Source: Paenibacillus rhizosphaerae
GTDB taxonomy: Bacteria > Bacillota > Bacilli > Paenibacillales > Paenibacillaceae
Reading direction: 5' to 3'
Length of the DNA stretch: 64,000 bases
Assembly: GCF_014192015.1 (NCBI RefSeq)
Contig: NZ_JACHXJ010000005.1
Coordinates: 248,001-312,000, forward strand
Positions 50,949 to 60,566 of this stretch are shown here, piece by piece. Below the pieces are notes generated by a model. The model was given only the letters and a program-made list of their open reading frames with translations, did not search any database and had not been told where the DNA came from. The translations under genes were made by a program, and so were the position numbers. The first letter of the stretch is position 1. The number at the start of each line of letters is the position of its first letter.

Positions 50949-52714
50949 GAAAAGAAGGGTGGATATTACCGTACGTCCGAGCGAACTGGGGACGCTGCCT
51001 GGTGATTATCGGGCTTGGCAGTCTCGCGCTGCTGTTCGCGGCAGGCCTGATGTTCACCTCCGGACTGCTGATCTCCAAATCGGCGCTGCGCCCGGACAAC
51101 ATTCTGATGGTGTACGTGCCGATCGTGCTCGTCCGCACGTTCGGCATCGGGCGGGCCGTCCTGTTCTACGCCGAGCGGTTGGCGGGCCATGATACGGTCC
51201 TTCGGATCGTTTCCTCCATGCGCGAGCGGCTGTACCGGATCCTTGAGCCGCAGGCGCTCTGGATCCAGTCGCGTTTTCGCGCCGGCGACATATTGGGCGT
51301 GCTGTCCGCCGACATCGAGCATCTGCAGGACGTGTACCTGCGGACCGTGTTTCCCGGAGCGTCGGCGCTGGTCATGTACGCGGCAGCCGCAGCGGCGGTA
51401 GGCCGCTGGGATCTTCGTTTTGCCCTGCTCCTGGCGCTGTATATGTTCGTCCTGGTCGGCATTCTGCCGTGGGTATCCCTGCTGATGACCAAGGCCAAAA
51501 CGAAGCTGGCCAAAACGCAGAAAGCCGGCATGTACCGGCAGCTGACCGATGCCGTGCTGGGCATGGGCGACTGGGTGATCAGCGGCCGGGAGGCGCAGTT
51601 CCTGGCGGATTACGAGGCGAAAGCCGGGGAAGCCGCCCGAACAGACGCCAAGCTCCGCGCCTGGGTACGCTTCAGACAGCTGGCCGGCCAGTGCGTAGCC
51701 GGCCTGATCCTGCTGACGATGCTGGTCTGGGCGGCAGGGATGCATGCGGACGGAAAGCTGCCGGCCGTGCTGATCGCGGCCTTTGTGCTCGTCGTGTTCC
51801 CGGTAACGGATGCCCTGCTCCCGGTTTCGGAAGCCGTGGAGCATCTACCGCGCTATCGGGATTCCCTGCGGCGGCTCTCGGATTTGGAAGGGGAGGAGTC
51901 CAGCGTGAAAGGATACGAAAACGGACAGTTGAGCGAAGATCAAGCCGCGGCGATGGCCGGCGGCGCCGTCCATATTCGGGTAGACCGCGCCGGCTTTCGC
52001 TATGAAGGCGAGTCGTCCTGGACGCTGCGGGATATATCCCTCGATATTCCGCAAGGCAAAAAGATCGCTATCATCGGCCGCAGCGGTGCGGGCAAATCGA
52101 CTTTGCTCAAGCTGCTGGAGGGCGCGCTGGCCCCTGGCGAGGGCGAGGTCACGCTGAACGGCGTTCCGGCCGCGGCGATCGGGGAGCATATGCCCCATAT
52201 CGTTTCGGTGCTGAACCAGAACCCGCACCTGTTCGATACGAGCGTGGCCAACAATATCCGGCTCGGAAGCCAGGATGCCGGCGAGGAGGATATCGTGCGG
52301 GCAGCCCGGCAGGTGAAGCTTGACCGGCTGATCGAATCGCTGCCGGACCGCTACCATACCCGGATGCACGAGACCGGACAGCGGTTCTCCGGAGGCGAGC
52401 GCCAGCGGATCGCTTTGGCCCGGATTTGGCTGCGGAACAATCCGGTGGTTCTTCTGGACGAACCGACGGTTGGCCTGGACCCCCGCACGGAGAATGAACT
52501 GATCCGGATCATGCTCGATTCGCTGCAGGGGAAGTCGCTGATCTGGGTGACCCATCATTTGGCCGGTGCCGAGCACATGGACGAAATCGTGTTTGTGGAG
52601 GACGGAAAGATCGTAATGCGCGGCAGTCATGCCGAGCTGATAGAGAACGAGCCCCGCTACCGCAGCTTGTACCAGCTGGACCGGCCGGAGGCGCTGTTGA
52701 CCAAGGCCAATTAA
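50945..52714 (+). CDS. cydC: Thiol reductant ABC exporter subunit CydC
   Basis: A 589-aa partner half-transporter. Six-helix domain, then Walker A GRSGAGKST, signature FSGGERQRIALA and Walker B VVLLDEPTVGLD, His in VTHHLAGAEH. Start GTG 50945 overlaps the stop of the preceding gene. Last gene of the cydABDC operon. An imperfect hairpin with a T-run at 52790-52832 may end the transcript. Confidence 0.94.
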   Translation: MRKEGWILPYVRANWGRCLVIIGLGSLALLFAAGLMFTSGLLISKSALRPDNILMVYVPIVLVRTFGIGRAVLFYAERLAGHDTVLRIVSSMRERLYRILEPQALWIQSRFRAGDILGVLSADIEHLQDVYLRTVFPGASALVMYAAAAAAVGRWDLRFALLLALYMFVLVGILPWVSLLMTKAKTKLAKTQKAGMYRQLTDAVLGMGDWVISGREAQFLADYEAKAGEAARTDAKLRAWVRFRQLAGQCVAGLILLTMLVWAAGMHADGKLPAVLIAAFVLVVFPVTDALLPVSEAVEHLPRYRDSLRRLSDLEGEESSVKGYENGQLSEDQAAAMAGGAVHIRVDRAGFRYEGESSWTLRDISLDIPQGKKIAIIGRSGAGKSTLLKLLEGALAPGEGEVTLNGVPAAAIGEHMPHIVSVLNQNPHLFDTSVANNIRLGSQDAGEEDIVRAARQVKLDRLIESLPDRYHTRMHETGQRFSGGERQRIALARIWLRNNPVVLLDEPTVGLDPRTENELIRIMLDSLQGKSLIWVTHHLAGAEHMDEIVFVEDGKIVMRGSHAELIENEPRYRSLYQLDRPEALLTKAN

Positions 52715-52856
52715 TGGGAGGCCGGCATTGTACAATTGGCAGTACACAGCGTGCTGCCGTCCGCTTTTCGTTGAAACCTGCCATGCATAAAAAAACCGGA
52801 CTGGTGCATCCTACCACTTGGGCAGTTTTTTGTAATTAAAGGAGGTGCACCCGGAC

Positions 52857-53018
52857 ATGACGAATCACAATGATCAAGAGCTTAGCAAACACGAAGTCCA
52901 AAGAACCGAGCTGAACAAAATGCCGGTACCGGACAAACAAAGAGAAGAGTTCGCCAAAGAAATGGTGGAGGACGCCAAAGAAGCGTTCAGCCAGCAGCCA
53001 GCCCAGGATAACGAATAA
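52857..53018 (+). CDS. Small 53-aa acidic hydrophilic protein, unknown
   Basis: A short ORF that begins MTNHNDQELSKHEVQRTEL and continues with a helical, Glu/Lys-rich segment REEFAKEMVEDAKEAF, ending QDNE. AAAGGAGGTG lies 7-9 bp upstream of the ATG, a nearly perfect Shine-Dalgarno. No Cys and no hydrophobic part. It could be a small spore- or stress-related protein. No family was recognised. Confidence 0.72.
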   Translation: MTNHNDQELSKHEVQRTELNKMPVPDKQREEFAKEMVEDAKEAFSQQPAQDNE

Positions 53019-53139
53019 TCGTCCCCCGGGCTTTGGCCACAAAAACCATATTCCATTCATAGCTGTGATAAGACGTCGGGGCGTCCCTAATGAGATCGTG
53101 AAGATCGGGGGTGTCCCGCCTGTTTTTTGCGCAAAATAC

Positions 53140-53168
53140 TTGACTGTACGTTCAAAAAAATGTTATCC
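53140..53168 (+). promoter_or_regulatory. tetR promoter with overlapping operator
   Basis: -35 TTGACT (53140-53145), 17-bp spacer, -10 TTATCC (53163-53168). The imperfect palindrome GACTGTACGTTC (53142-53153) covers the -35 and spacer, and resembles the two operators upstream of the MFS gene, so autorepression is likely. Confidence 0.5.
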
Positions 53169-53201
53169 TCACATCAAGATCAGGAAAGGGGCGTTTACGG
53201 T

Positions 53202-53789
53202 ATGGGCAGACACAAGGAATTCGACCAGGAGAAAGCCGTCGACCAGGCGCTGGACCTGTTCTGGGAGAAGGGCTATGAGAGCACCTCAATCCAGGATTTG
53301 TGCGATCATCTCGGGATTCACCGGGGCAGCCTGTACGATACGTTCGGCGACAAGCATGAGCTGTTTTTGGCTTGCCTGGACCGTTTCAGCGCAAGGGCGG
53401 ACGAGAATTATAACCATATTTTAAAAGAGGACAGCGACTCGCCCAAGGAACAACTGGAGCGTTATTTCTCCAGAGTGATGGACGTTTCGTTGAGTAACGC
53501 GGCCCGGGGGCGCGGCTGCCTCATGACGAACACGACCTTGGGAGCGGTAGCTTTTGTCCCGAACGTTGCCAGCCGGATCGATGCGCACTATATGCATACC
53601 GAAGCGCTGCTGTTCAGCTTTTTGATGCGGGCGCAGAACAAAGGGCTGCTGCGGAGCAAGCAAAGTCCGCGCCAGTTGGCCCGTTTTTTGAACGGCGTTA
53701 AGCAGGGCATCCATGTCATGGCCCGGACGACGGCCGATCGCGGTGTGCTGGAGGATATTTGTGCCGTCGCAGTGTCTACGGTTTTTTAA
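53202..53789 (+). CDS. TetR-family repressor
   Basis: A 195-aa TetR/AcrR regulator. The N-terminal helix-turn-helix spans about 25-50 (TSIQDLCDHLGIHRGSLYDTFGDKHELF). The C-terminal half resembles the TetR_C_16/YxaF-like ligand domain with GRGCLMTNTT. ATG 53202 has AGGAAAGGGG upstream; a longer frame starts inside the promoter. It precedes an MFS pump by 180 bp and shares palindromic operators with it, so it probably represses both. Confidence 0.9.
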   Translation: MGRHKEFDQEKAVDQALDLFWEKGYESTSIQDLCDHLGIHRGSLYDTFGDKHELFLACLDRFSARADENYNHILKEDSDSPKEQLERYFSRVMDVSLSNAARGRGCLMTNTTLGAVAFVPNVASRIDAHYMHTEALLFSFLMRAQNKGLLRSKQSPRQLARFLNGVKQGIHVMARTTADRGVLEDICAVAVSTVF

Positions 53790-53850
53790 AGTTAAATAGA
53801 AATGGGTAAGTTTTCAGCGAGTCTGGACCCTATTTTTTTGATATTTTCTT

Positions 53851-53862
53851 GAACGATCGTTC
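53851..53862. promoter_or_regulatory. TetR operator 1 upstream of the MFS gene
   Basis: A perfect 12-bp palindrome GAACGATCGTTC preceded by TTTCTT. TTGAAC inside it could be the -35 hexamer. Confidence 0.6.
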
Positions 53863-53933
53863 TGATAAATTTTAGTTACAGCTCCGGCTGCTTCACCCAT
53901 TTGTAGGAGGGCCGATTTTTATACCTTTTTCTT

Positions 53934-53945
53934 GAACGAACATTC
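53934..53945. promoter_or_regulatory. TetR operator 2 upstream of the MFS gene
   Basis: GAACGAACATTC, also preceded by TTTCTT. TTTCTTGAACGA is identical in both sites. It ends about 21 bp before the proposed start codon. Confidence 0.55.
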
Positions 53946-53966
53946 CAATAAGTGAGGGTGATCATC

Positions 53967-55223
53967 TTGAAACGCATGCTTTGGATGATTTTAATGATGT
54001 CGATCGGGGCGACGTTTACGTCCCCGTTATTTCCGCTCTACCAGGAGCGTTATCATTTAAGCAGCTTGCAGATCACGATTCTATTTGCGGTGTACGCCCT
54101 GTTTCTGCTGCCGTCACTGCTGATCTCCGGATCCCGTGGAAGCGGTTGGGGCCTCAAGCGGGTGCTCCGGATCAGCGTGTGGATTTCCATCCTTGCCACT
54201 CTGGTTTTTATGGGCAGTCAGCAGGCGTGGCTTGTGTATGCCGCAAGAATTCTGGAGGGCATCGCTTACGGAACGTTTACCGGTACCGCGGTGGCATTTC
54301 TGCTGAAACAGACGCCGGGTGACAAAGTCCCTCTGGCCATCACCTTGTCGGGTATAACGGTATCGGTCGGATTTGGTCTGGGTCCGGCTTTGACGGGACT
54401 CGTCATTCAGTATCTGCACTTGATGCCGCTGCGCGTTCCTTTCTGGCTGCTGACGGCATTATTGGTGACCGCGTGGATGGCTCTTGAAACGCTAAAGGAC
54501 GCCGATTTTCTGGCGCAAAAAGGCAAACCTAAAGCGGCACCTGCACCGATATCGCTGGGCGTGCCATCCGAGATCAGCCCGCATTTCTGGTCATTCAGCG
54601 CCCTGCCGATTTTTACGCTGTTTACGCTGAACGGCATTATTTTGTCCCTGATCCCTTCCTTCGTGAAAAGCGTGCTGCACACGTCCAACCTGTCCGTCTC
54701 CGGCCTGCTGATCCTGCTCCTGCTGGGAGGAGGGGCACTGCTGCAATTGATGCCGCTGGCGAGCGAACCGGTCACCCGTCTGCGGCTGGGCATCGCGCTG
54801 CTGTCGATCGGAGCCTGGCTGGTCGTCTTCTCGGGATCGACCGGAAGCATTGGCTTGCTGTGGATCGGTGTGCTGGTTCAGGCCCTTGGCAGCGGCTGGA
54901 CGTTCCAAATCAGCTTGCGGCTGGCAGGCGAGCTGCCGCACGCCGAAGTCCGGTCAAAGGTCATCACGACCTTTTACCTCGCCGGGTATGCCGGATTTAT
55001 CGTACCGGTTGTCGGCACGGGGGTGCTGACGTACTTTTTCGATCTGCATGTGTCGCTCGTGGTACTGAACTCGCTGGCCTCGCTGCTGGTGCTGTATATG
55101 CTCGGTTATTCCATCCGCTTCCGGCGTTACTACGCCGCTAGAAAGCAGGAGGAAATCCGGTCGGAACACGCCAAAGCCAAACTTGCCGCCGCTGGGGCAG
55201 ACCAAGGGTCCATGTCGAGCTAA
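53967..55223 (+). CDS. MFS multidrug/sugar efflux transporter
   Basis: A 418-aa MFS pump with about 12 helices: SIGATFTSPLFPLYQERYHLSSLQITILF at the N-terminus, then SGSRGSGWGLKRVLRISVWIS as the motif A region, and GIAYGTFTGTAVAFLLKQTPGDK. The start is placed at TTG 53967 (GAGGGTG 8 bp upstream; family similarity starts here); GTG 53952 is the alternative. Transcribed downstream of a TetR gene with its own operator pair. Substrate unknown. Confidence 0.85.
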   Translation: MKRMLWMILMMSIGATFTSPLFPLYQERYHLSSLQITILFAVYALFLLPSLLISGSRGSGWGLKRVLRISVWISILATLVFMGSQQAWLVYAARILEGIAYGTFTGTAVAFLLKQTPGDKVPLAITLSGITVSVGFGLGPALTGLVIQYLHLMPLRVPFWLLTALLVTAWMALETLKDADFLAQKGKPKAAPAPISLGVPSEISPHFWSFSALPIFTLFTLNGIILSLIPSFVKSVLHTSNLSVSGLLILLLLGGGALLQLMPLASEPVTRLRLGIALLSIGAWLVVFSGSTGSIGLLWIGVLVQALGSGWTFQISLRLAGELPHAEVRSKVITTFYLAGYAGFIVPVVGTGVLTYFFDLHVSLVVLNSLASLLVLYMLGYSIRFRRYYAARKQEEIRSEHAKAKLAAAGADQGSMSS

Positions 55224-55335
55224 GGGGAGCGAGGTGAGGAAACTGTTTTTAGATGGGCGGTTGAGCCGAATGCAGTTGCCTTTTGCAACTATTGAACATA
55301 TGGAGTGGTGCGGGTGCCACTGATCTACCTAATAT

Positions 55336-55386
55336 AAAAAAAGTCGAGTAAGCCAGGAAGATTCCTGGCTATCACTCGACTTTTTT
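55336..55386. terminator. Bidirectional terminator between the MFS and fumC genes
   Basis: AAAAAAGTCGAGT and ACTCGACTTTTTT form the outer stem, AGCCAGGAA/TTCCTGGCT the inner stem. Serves both converging genes. Confidence 0.9.
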
Positions 55387-55401
55387 GCTTCTATATTCAA
55401 A

Positions 55402-56790
55402 CTATTCCTTCGGATGGATCATTTCCTCCGGACGTACGACGGCATCGAACTGCTCTTCGGTGAGCAGGTTGCTCTTCAGGGCCGCCTCTTTCAGCGTCAG
55501 GCCTTCTTTGTGCGCCAGCTTGGCGACCGCGGCGGCGTTTTCGTAGCCGATGTGCGGGTTGAGCGCCGTCACGAGCATGAGCGACTGATTCAGGTTGCGC
55601 TCAATGACTGCGTGGTTCGGCTCAATGCCGACGGCGCAGTGGTCGTTGAATGAGCGCATGGCGTCTCCCAGCAGGCGGGCGGACTGCAGGAAGTTATAGA
55701 TGATGACCGGCTTGAACACGTTCAGCTCGAAGTTGCCTTGGCTCGCCGCGAAGCCGATCGCCGCGTCGTTGCCCATCACCTGGCAGACGACCATCGTCAG
55801 CGCTTCGCTTTGCGTCGGGTTGACCTTGCCCGGCATGATGGAGCTGCCCGGTTCATTGGCCGGGATCGTGAGCTCGCCGATGCCGCAGCGCGGACCGCTG
55901 GCCAGCCAGCGCACATCGTTGGCGATTTTCATGAGATCGGCGGCAAGCGCTTTCAGCGCGCCGTGAACATAGACGATCTCGTCATGGCTCGTGAGCGCGT
56001 GGAACTTGTTTTCCGCCGATGTGAACGTTTTGCCGGTCAGTTTGCTGATATTGGCTGCCGTCATCTCGCCGAACTTCGGATGGGCGTTAATCCCGGTTCC
56101 TACCGCGGTGCCGCCGATCGCCAGCTCGCGCAGGGATTCCAGGCTGCTGCGGATCATGCTTTCGCTTTTCTCCAGCATCCGGTGCCATCCGCTGATTTCC
56201 TGGCCCAGGGTCAGCGGAGTTGCGTCCTGGAGGTGAGTCCGGCCGATCTTGATGATATCCATAAACTGCTCGCTCTTCGCGCGGAAGGTCTCCTTCAGCT
56301 TCACGAGGGAAGGCAGGACTTGATCCTCCACGGCGATCAGGGCGGCAATATGCATTGCGGTCGGGAACGTGTCATTGGAGCTTTGCGACTTATTGACGTC
56401 GTCGTTCGGGTGGATACGCTGGTCGCTGCCTTGTTCCTGAAGGAGCTGGTTCCCCCGGTTGGCAATGACCTCGTTCACGTTCATGTTGGACTGGGTGCCG
56501 CTTCCGGTCTGCCATACGGCGAGCGGGAAATGATCGTCCAGTTTGCCGGCGATCACTTCGTCGGCCGCTGCGACAATGGCGCCCGCTTTCTCCGCGTTCA
56601 GCTTGCCGAGCTCTTTATTGGCGAGGGCTGCGCTTTTTTTAAGGATGGCGAATTCACGAATCAGCTCAAGAGGCATTTTCTCCGTGCCGATTTCAAAATT
56701 TTCAAAGCTGCGCTGGGTTTGCGCCGCCCAGAGCTTGTCCGCCGGAACCTTGATCTCGCCGATGGTGTCTTTCTCAATTCTGAATTCCAA
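55402..56790 (-). CDS. fumC: Class II fumarate hydratase
   Basis: TCA-cycle fumarase (fumarate + H2O to L-malate), cytoplasmic homotetramer. From TTG 56790 (AAGGAGG 7 bp upstream) the product is 462 aa, the same as B. subtilis CitG; a GTG at 56811 would add 7 residues that overlap the ribosome binding site. Family signature [16 protein letters not shown] (with the catalytic Ser on the mobile loop), [20 protein letters not shown] (active-site His) and GTGINAHP are all present. Confidence 0.96.
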   Translation of the reverse strand: MEFRIEKDTIGEIKVPADKLWAAQTQRSFENFEIGTEKMPLELIREFAILKKSAALANKELGKLNAEKAGAIVAAADEVIAGKLDDHFPLAVWQTGSGTQSNMNVNEVIANRGNQLLQEQGSDQRIHPNDDVNKSQSSNDTFPTAMHIAALIAVEDQVLPSLVKLKETFRAKSEQFMDIIKIGRTHLQDATPLTLGQEISGWHRMLEKSESMIRSSLESLRELAIGGTAVGTGINAHPKFGEMTAANISKLTGKTFTSAENKFHALTSHDEIVYVHGALKALAADLMKIANDVRWLASGPRCGIGELTIPANEPGSSIMPGKVNPTQSEALTMVVCQVMGNDAAIGFAASQGNFELNVFKPVIIYNFLQSARLLGDAMRSFNDHCAVGIEPNHAVIERNLNQSLMLVTALNPHIGYENAAAVAKLAHKEGLTLKEAALKSNLLTEEQFDAVVRPEEMIHPKE

Positions 56791-56923
56791 TTGTGTTTCC
56801 TCCTTCTCCACTTCTACTAAAAATAGGTCTTCCTGATATGAAATATATCATAATCCGGGGACCAGAAGAAAACAGATTTCACCCGCGGCCTGTTTGAGCC
56901 TGTCTGGTCTGTTCCCCTGCTTC

Positions 56924-56986
56924 TTCACAAAGATGAAATACATTTTACAAACTCCGCCATCTCGTTTAACAATCGGCTCCTATAAT
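56924..56986 (+). promoter_or_regulatory. Possible PhoP-controlled promoter of the alkaline phosphatase gene
   Basis: TATAAT at 56981-56986 without a good -35. Upstream are TTCACA (56924), TTTACA (56944) and TTTAAC (56965), spaced by 20-21 bp. PhoP boxes are TT(A/C/T)ACA-like units every 11 bp, so the pattern could be every other unit. Suggestive only. Confidence 0.35.
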
Positions 56987-57024
56987 GGGGACATGCTAGA
57001 ATCCTTTAAAGGAGTGAATGATGA

Positions 57025-58284
57025 ATGAAACGCAGTAAACGTCTGGTTCAAACCGCTTTCTGCCTGAGCGCGGCGGCAAGTTTAATTTTTACGGGCTCGG
57101 TCAGCGCCCAAGGAAACTCGAAAGCCCCTTCGCAAAATGCGGGCAAAGCCAAAAACGTGATTCTATTCGTCGGTGACGGCATGGGCACCGCAGCGCGCGA
57201 CGCCATCCGTCTGAGCACCGTTGGCGTCAACGGCAAGCTGCAAATGGACGATATGCCATATGTTGGACTTCTTCGCACCCATTCCACGACTACGGTTACG
57301 GATTCCGCCGCAGCGGGAACGGCCATTGCCAGCGGCGTGAAGACTTATAATGGAGCCGTCGGTGTGGACGCCAACAAAAAACCGGTCAAAACGCTGCTTG
57401 AAATCGCCAAGGAGAAAGGCAAATCCACGGGTCTCGTGACGACAAGCCAAATTACCGACGCAACGCCAGCGGCATTCGCATCCCATGTGGAAGACCGCTC
57501 CAAGCAAAGTGATATCGCCAAGCAGTATCTGGAGAAAAAAGTAGACGTTCTGCTCGGGGGCGGTGAGGACTTCTGGTATCCGCAAGGCACGCCAGGCCCA
57601 CATCCGGACCAGCCGGCTGAAGATCCGACAGAAGGCAGCAAGGGCACTCAGGGCAACCTGGTGGAGAAAGCCAAGCAGCTCGGATATCAATATGTAACGA
57701 ACAAAGAAGAGTTGAGCAAAGCGAAGAACGGCAGAATTCTCGGCCTGTTTGCGAATGAAGAAATGTTCCAGCAAAGAGAGGAAGGGCAAGGTGACCTGTA
57801 CAATCCAACGGTACCGCTCGTGGACATGACGAAAAAAGCGCTGGATACTCTCTCTACCAATAAAAAGGGCTTTTTCCTGATGGTTGAGGAAGAAGGCACG
57901 GATGAATTCGCCCACAATGACAATGCCAAGCTGACGATCAAAGCCGGCCAGGAGCTGGACAAAGCCGTTGGCGCAGCTAAGGAATTCGCGAAGAAGCATC
58001 CCGATACACTGGTGCTTGTGCTGGCCGACCATGAGACAGGCGGCTTGACGATCGAAGAGCCGGATGACAAGGACGAGTCCGGAGACGGCATTTCTAAGGA
58101 AGACGGTCCGTTCGCCATCGCGAACTCCAAGGATCAGTTCTATGTGGACTGGACGACTTCCGGCCACTCCGGCGTGGACGTGCCGCTGACGGCTATGGGC
58201 AGCGGAGCCGAGCTGTTTGCAGGCGTCTACGAAAACACGTATGTGCATGATGCCATTTTGAAGGCTTGGGGAATCAAAAAATAA
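57025..58284 (+). CDS. Secreted alkaline phosphatase
   Basis: A 419-aa secreted phosphomonoesterase of the PhoA/PhoB type. Signal peptide at residues 1-28 (SLIFTGSVSAQ). Metal ligand in FVGDGMG (Asp51), nucleophile Ser94 in VTDSAAAGTA, then DATPAAFASHVEDR, LLGGGEDFWYP, EEEGTDEFAHNDN and LADHETGGL (zinc His/Asp ligands), with a late His in SGHSG. AAGGAGTG precedes the ATG. Likely Pho-regulated scavenging of phosphate, together with the secreted phosphoesterase at 6010. Confidence 0.94.
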   Translation: MKRSKRLVQTAFCLSAAASLIFTGSVSAQGNSKAPSQNAGKAKNVILFVGDGMGTAARDAIRLSTVGVNGKLQMDDMPYVGLLRTHSTTTVTDSAAAGTAIASGVKTYNGAVGVDANKKPVKTLLEIAKEKGKSTGLVTTSQITDATPAAFASHVEDRSKQSDIAKQYLEKKVDVLLGGGEDFWYPQGTPGPHPDQPAEDPTEGSKGTQGNLVEKAKQLGYQYVTNKEELSKAKNGRILGLFANEEMFQQREEGQGDLYNPTVPLVDMTKKALDTLSTNKKGFFLMVEEEGTDEFAHNDNAKLTIKAGQELDKAVGAAKEFAKKHPDTLVLVLADHETGGLTIEEPDDKDESGDGISKEDGPFAIANSKDQFYVDWTTSGHSGVDVPLTAMGSGAELFAGVYENTYVHDAILKAWGIKK

Positions 58285-58316
58285 CGAATCTTAAAAGGCA
58301 TCATTAGTCCATCACT

Positions 58317-58367
58317 CAAAACCGCGGTTCGCAGAATGACGGAAGTCTCTGCAGGGCTGCGGTTTTT
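58317..58367 (+). terminator. Terminator after the alkaline phosphatase gene
   Basis: AAAACCGC pairs with GCGGTTTT, with an inner GCAGA/TCTGC stem. Confidence 0.65.
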
Positions 58368-58456
58368 GGTATTCCGGAGCCCGCCATAAAGTACATAAAA
58401 TGTCACCTCCAGGGGATGATAACAGAGTTCGACCAATACGGTGGAGGGAATCATTT

Positions 58457-59896
58457 ATGGCACAGAATCAAGGCTCCCAGACGAAGGAAAAGAAACTGAA
58501 ATGGTGGCAGCTGTCGCTCCTTGGGGTGGCTTGCACGGTCGGTACGGGATTTTTCCTGGGCTCTCATATTGCCATTGAGATCGGCGGCCCTTCCGCGGTC
58601 GTTGCGTACGCCCTGGCGGCGTTCGGGGCTTACCTGGTCTACGACAAGCTGTCCCAAATGACGGCGGAGGATCCGATGGAGGGCTCGTTCCGCTCTTACG
58701 CCAAGAAGGCTTTCGGCCGGTGGGCAGGGTTCAGCAGCGGGTGGGTGTACTGGTCGTCGGAGCTGCTCATTATGGGGAGCCAATTAACGGCGCTTGCCTT
58801 GTTTTCGCGTTTCTGGTTTCCGCAGGTTCCGATGTGGTGCTTTGCGGCGGGATACGGTGTCCTCGGGCTCCTCATCATTTGGATTGGAACCAAGGGGTTT
58901 GAGCGGATGGAGAACATTTTTGCCGTGCTAAAAATTGCGGCGATCTTCATGTTTATGGTCATCGCTGTTCTAGCGGTAACCGGCGTACTTCCGACCAACG
59001 CCCACGGTCCCGCTTTTCCGCGGGATTGGATACCGGGCGGGCTCACAGGATTTTGGGCGGCGCTCATTTTCGCTTTCTACGGATACGGGGGATTGGAAGC
59101 GCTAGGTCTGATGACGATGAGGCTGAAGGAGCCCAAAGACGCGCCCAAAGCGGGCAAAATGATGCTGCTGCTGTTAGTGTCCATCTATGTCATTTCGATC
59201 GGACTGGCGCTTATTCTCGAGCCATGGAAATCTTATGCCGAGGAGGAGAGCCCGTTTGTGGTGGCCCTAGTTGATTATAAGCTGCCGTTTGTGCCGCATT
59301 TGTTTAACGCCGTACTCATTATTGCCGGCTTCTCGACGATGACGGCCTCGCTGTTTGCAGTGACGACGATGATCGTAACGCTGGCTAGCGACGGGGACGC
59401 ACCGCGCTTTTTCATCAAGGGCAAGAAGAAGGAAGGCAAAAAGCCCCTGCCGGCCATCGGTCTGACGGCTGTGGGGCTGCTCGCTTCGGTGGTATCCGCT
59501 CTGCTGATGCCAAAAAGCGTGTATGAGTACATTACGACGGCCGCGGGCATGATGCTGCTGTATAACTGGATGTTTATTCTCGTCACGTCCGGCAAGCTGC
59601 TGAAGCTGACCGGCTGGGGCAAAGTCAAGCGGTATATCGGCATGGCGCTGATCACTCTGACGCTGATCGGAACGCTGTTTCATAAAATCAGCCGACCCGG
59701 TTTTTTCATCAGCCTCGGATTTATCGTCGTGATCGGCTGCGTCACGCTGGTGATGCGCCATTTCTGGAACAAGACCGATGGGCCGAAGAAGGGCTCGTAC
59801 GATCATGCCGATCATGCCGAGTCCGGCCCAAGAACGATCAGGACCCGAACAAAATTCGGTATGCCTCGTATCCGAAGTAGAGGCCGAATCCGATAA
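58457..59896 (+). CDS. APC-family amino acid permease
   Basis: A 479-aa transporter with about 12 helices: first helix LGVACTVGTGFFLGSHIAIEIGGP, the amphipathic EDPMEGSFRSYAKKAFGRWAGFSSGWVYW stretch and GYGGLEALGLMTMRLKEPKDAPKAGK. Resembles B. subtilis YtnA-like permeases; the substrate is unclear. ATG 58457 has GGAGGG upstream. The C-terminal 30-40 residues are hydrophilic (SRGRIR end), and the last 59 bp overlap the convergent LysE gene. The extended tail may be recent. Confidence 0.88.
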   Translation: MAQNQGSQTKEKKLKWWQLSLLGVACTVGTGFFLGSHIAIEIGGPSAVVAYALAAFGAYLVYDKLSQMTAEDPMEGSFRSYAKKAFGRWAGFSSGWVYWSSELLIMGSQLTALALFSRFWFPQVPMWCFAAGYGVLGLLIIWIGTKGFERMENIFAVLKIAAIFMFMVIAVLAVTGVLPTNAHGPAFPRDWIPGGLTGFWAALIFAFYGYGGLEALGLMTMRLKEPKDAPKAGKMMLLLLVSIYVISIGLALILEPWKSYAEEESPFVVALVDYKLPFVPHLFNAVLIIAGFSTMTASLFAVTTMIVTLASDGDAPRFFIKGKKKEGKKPLPAIGLTAVGLLASVVSALLMPKSVYEYITTAAGMMLLYNWMFILVTSGKLLKLTGWGKVKRYIGMALITLTLIGTLFHKISRPGFFISLGFIVVIGCVTLVMRHFWNKTDGPKKGSYDHADHAESGPRTIRTRTKFGMPRIRSRGRIR

Positions 59897-60467
59897 GCGA
59901 AATGCCGGAAATGACCGAAATGGCGCTGACCAGGCGCTGCGTGAGCACCCGCCGGAACATGCTGGCTACCAGGGCCATCAGCACATCCCACAGCATGAGG
60001 CCGGCCATGATGGCACAGCTGTACAGGAACACTTCTTTGGCTTCGTACTTGGCGATCATGTCGGCGAGAACCGAACCGTAAATCCCCATCCAGAACAGGA
60101 TGGACAGCGGATTGGAGATGGACATGATAAAGCCGGCGCTGAAGGATTTCATATGCGATTCATTGCTGCTGCGGGTTTCCATACCCGCTTTTCCTGCAGT
60201 TAGGAGGCTTTCTACGCCGATATAAGTCAGGATAAAGAACCCGAACAGCAGCAGAAATGTTTTCATAAAGGGGATGTTGAGAAAATGAATGACACCGAAA
60301 TACACAAGCAGCATAAAAATACCGTCGGCCACCATGGCCCCGAGGCCCACCAGCCACGCGTGTAAAAAGCCTCCACGGAGCCCGCGGTCCATCTGTGCCG
60401 CATTGATGGGACCAATCGGAGCGGCCAGGGAAAGGCCAAGCAGGAAATGGCTGATCCATACACTCAT
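59838..60467 (-). CDS. LysE-family transporter
   Basis: A 209-aa exporter of the LysE/RhtB family with about six helices: LSLAAPIGPINAAQMDRGLRGGFLHAWLVGLGAMVADG at the N-terminus is the family signature. It exports amino acids or related small molecules (substrate not deducible). Convergent with the amino acid permease and overlapping it by 59 bp. Confidence 0.92.
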   Translation of the reverse strand: MSVWISHFLLGLSLAAPIGPINAAQMDRGLRGGFLHAWLVGLGAMVADGIFMLLVYFGVIHFLNIPFMKTFLLLFGFFILTYIGVESLLTAGKAGMETRSSNESHMKSFSAGFIMSISNPLSILFWMGIYGSVLADMIAKYEAKEVFLYSCAIMAGLMLWDVLMALVASMFRRVLTQRLVSAISVISGISLIGFGLYFGYEAYRILFGS

Positions 60468-60566
60468 TCAAAGAAAACCCCCTTCATCAATCTGTCGCAT
60501 TGTTACATCCTATGAGAGGGGCCCTGCTTGTACGACTAATACAACCAAATCTTGTCCTTAAAAATT

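Noticed and set aside
52790-52832. Terminator after cydC
   Set aside because: A/T-flanked sequence with only partial pairing (CTGGT/ACCA and scattered matches); too weak to list as a firm terminator.
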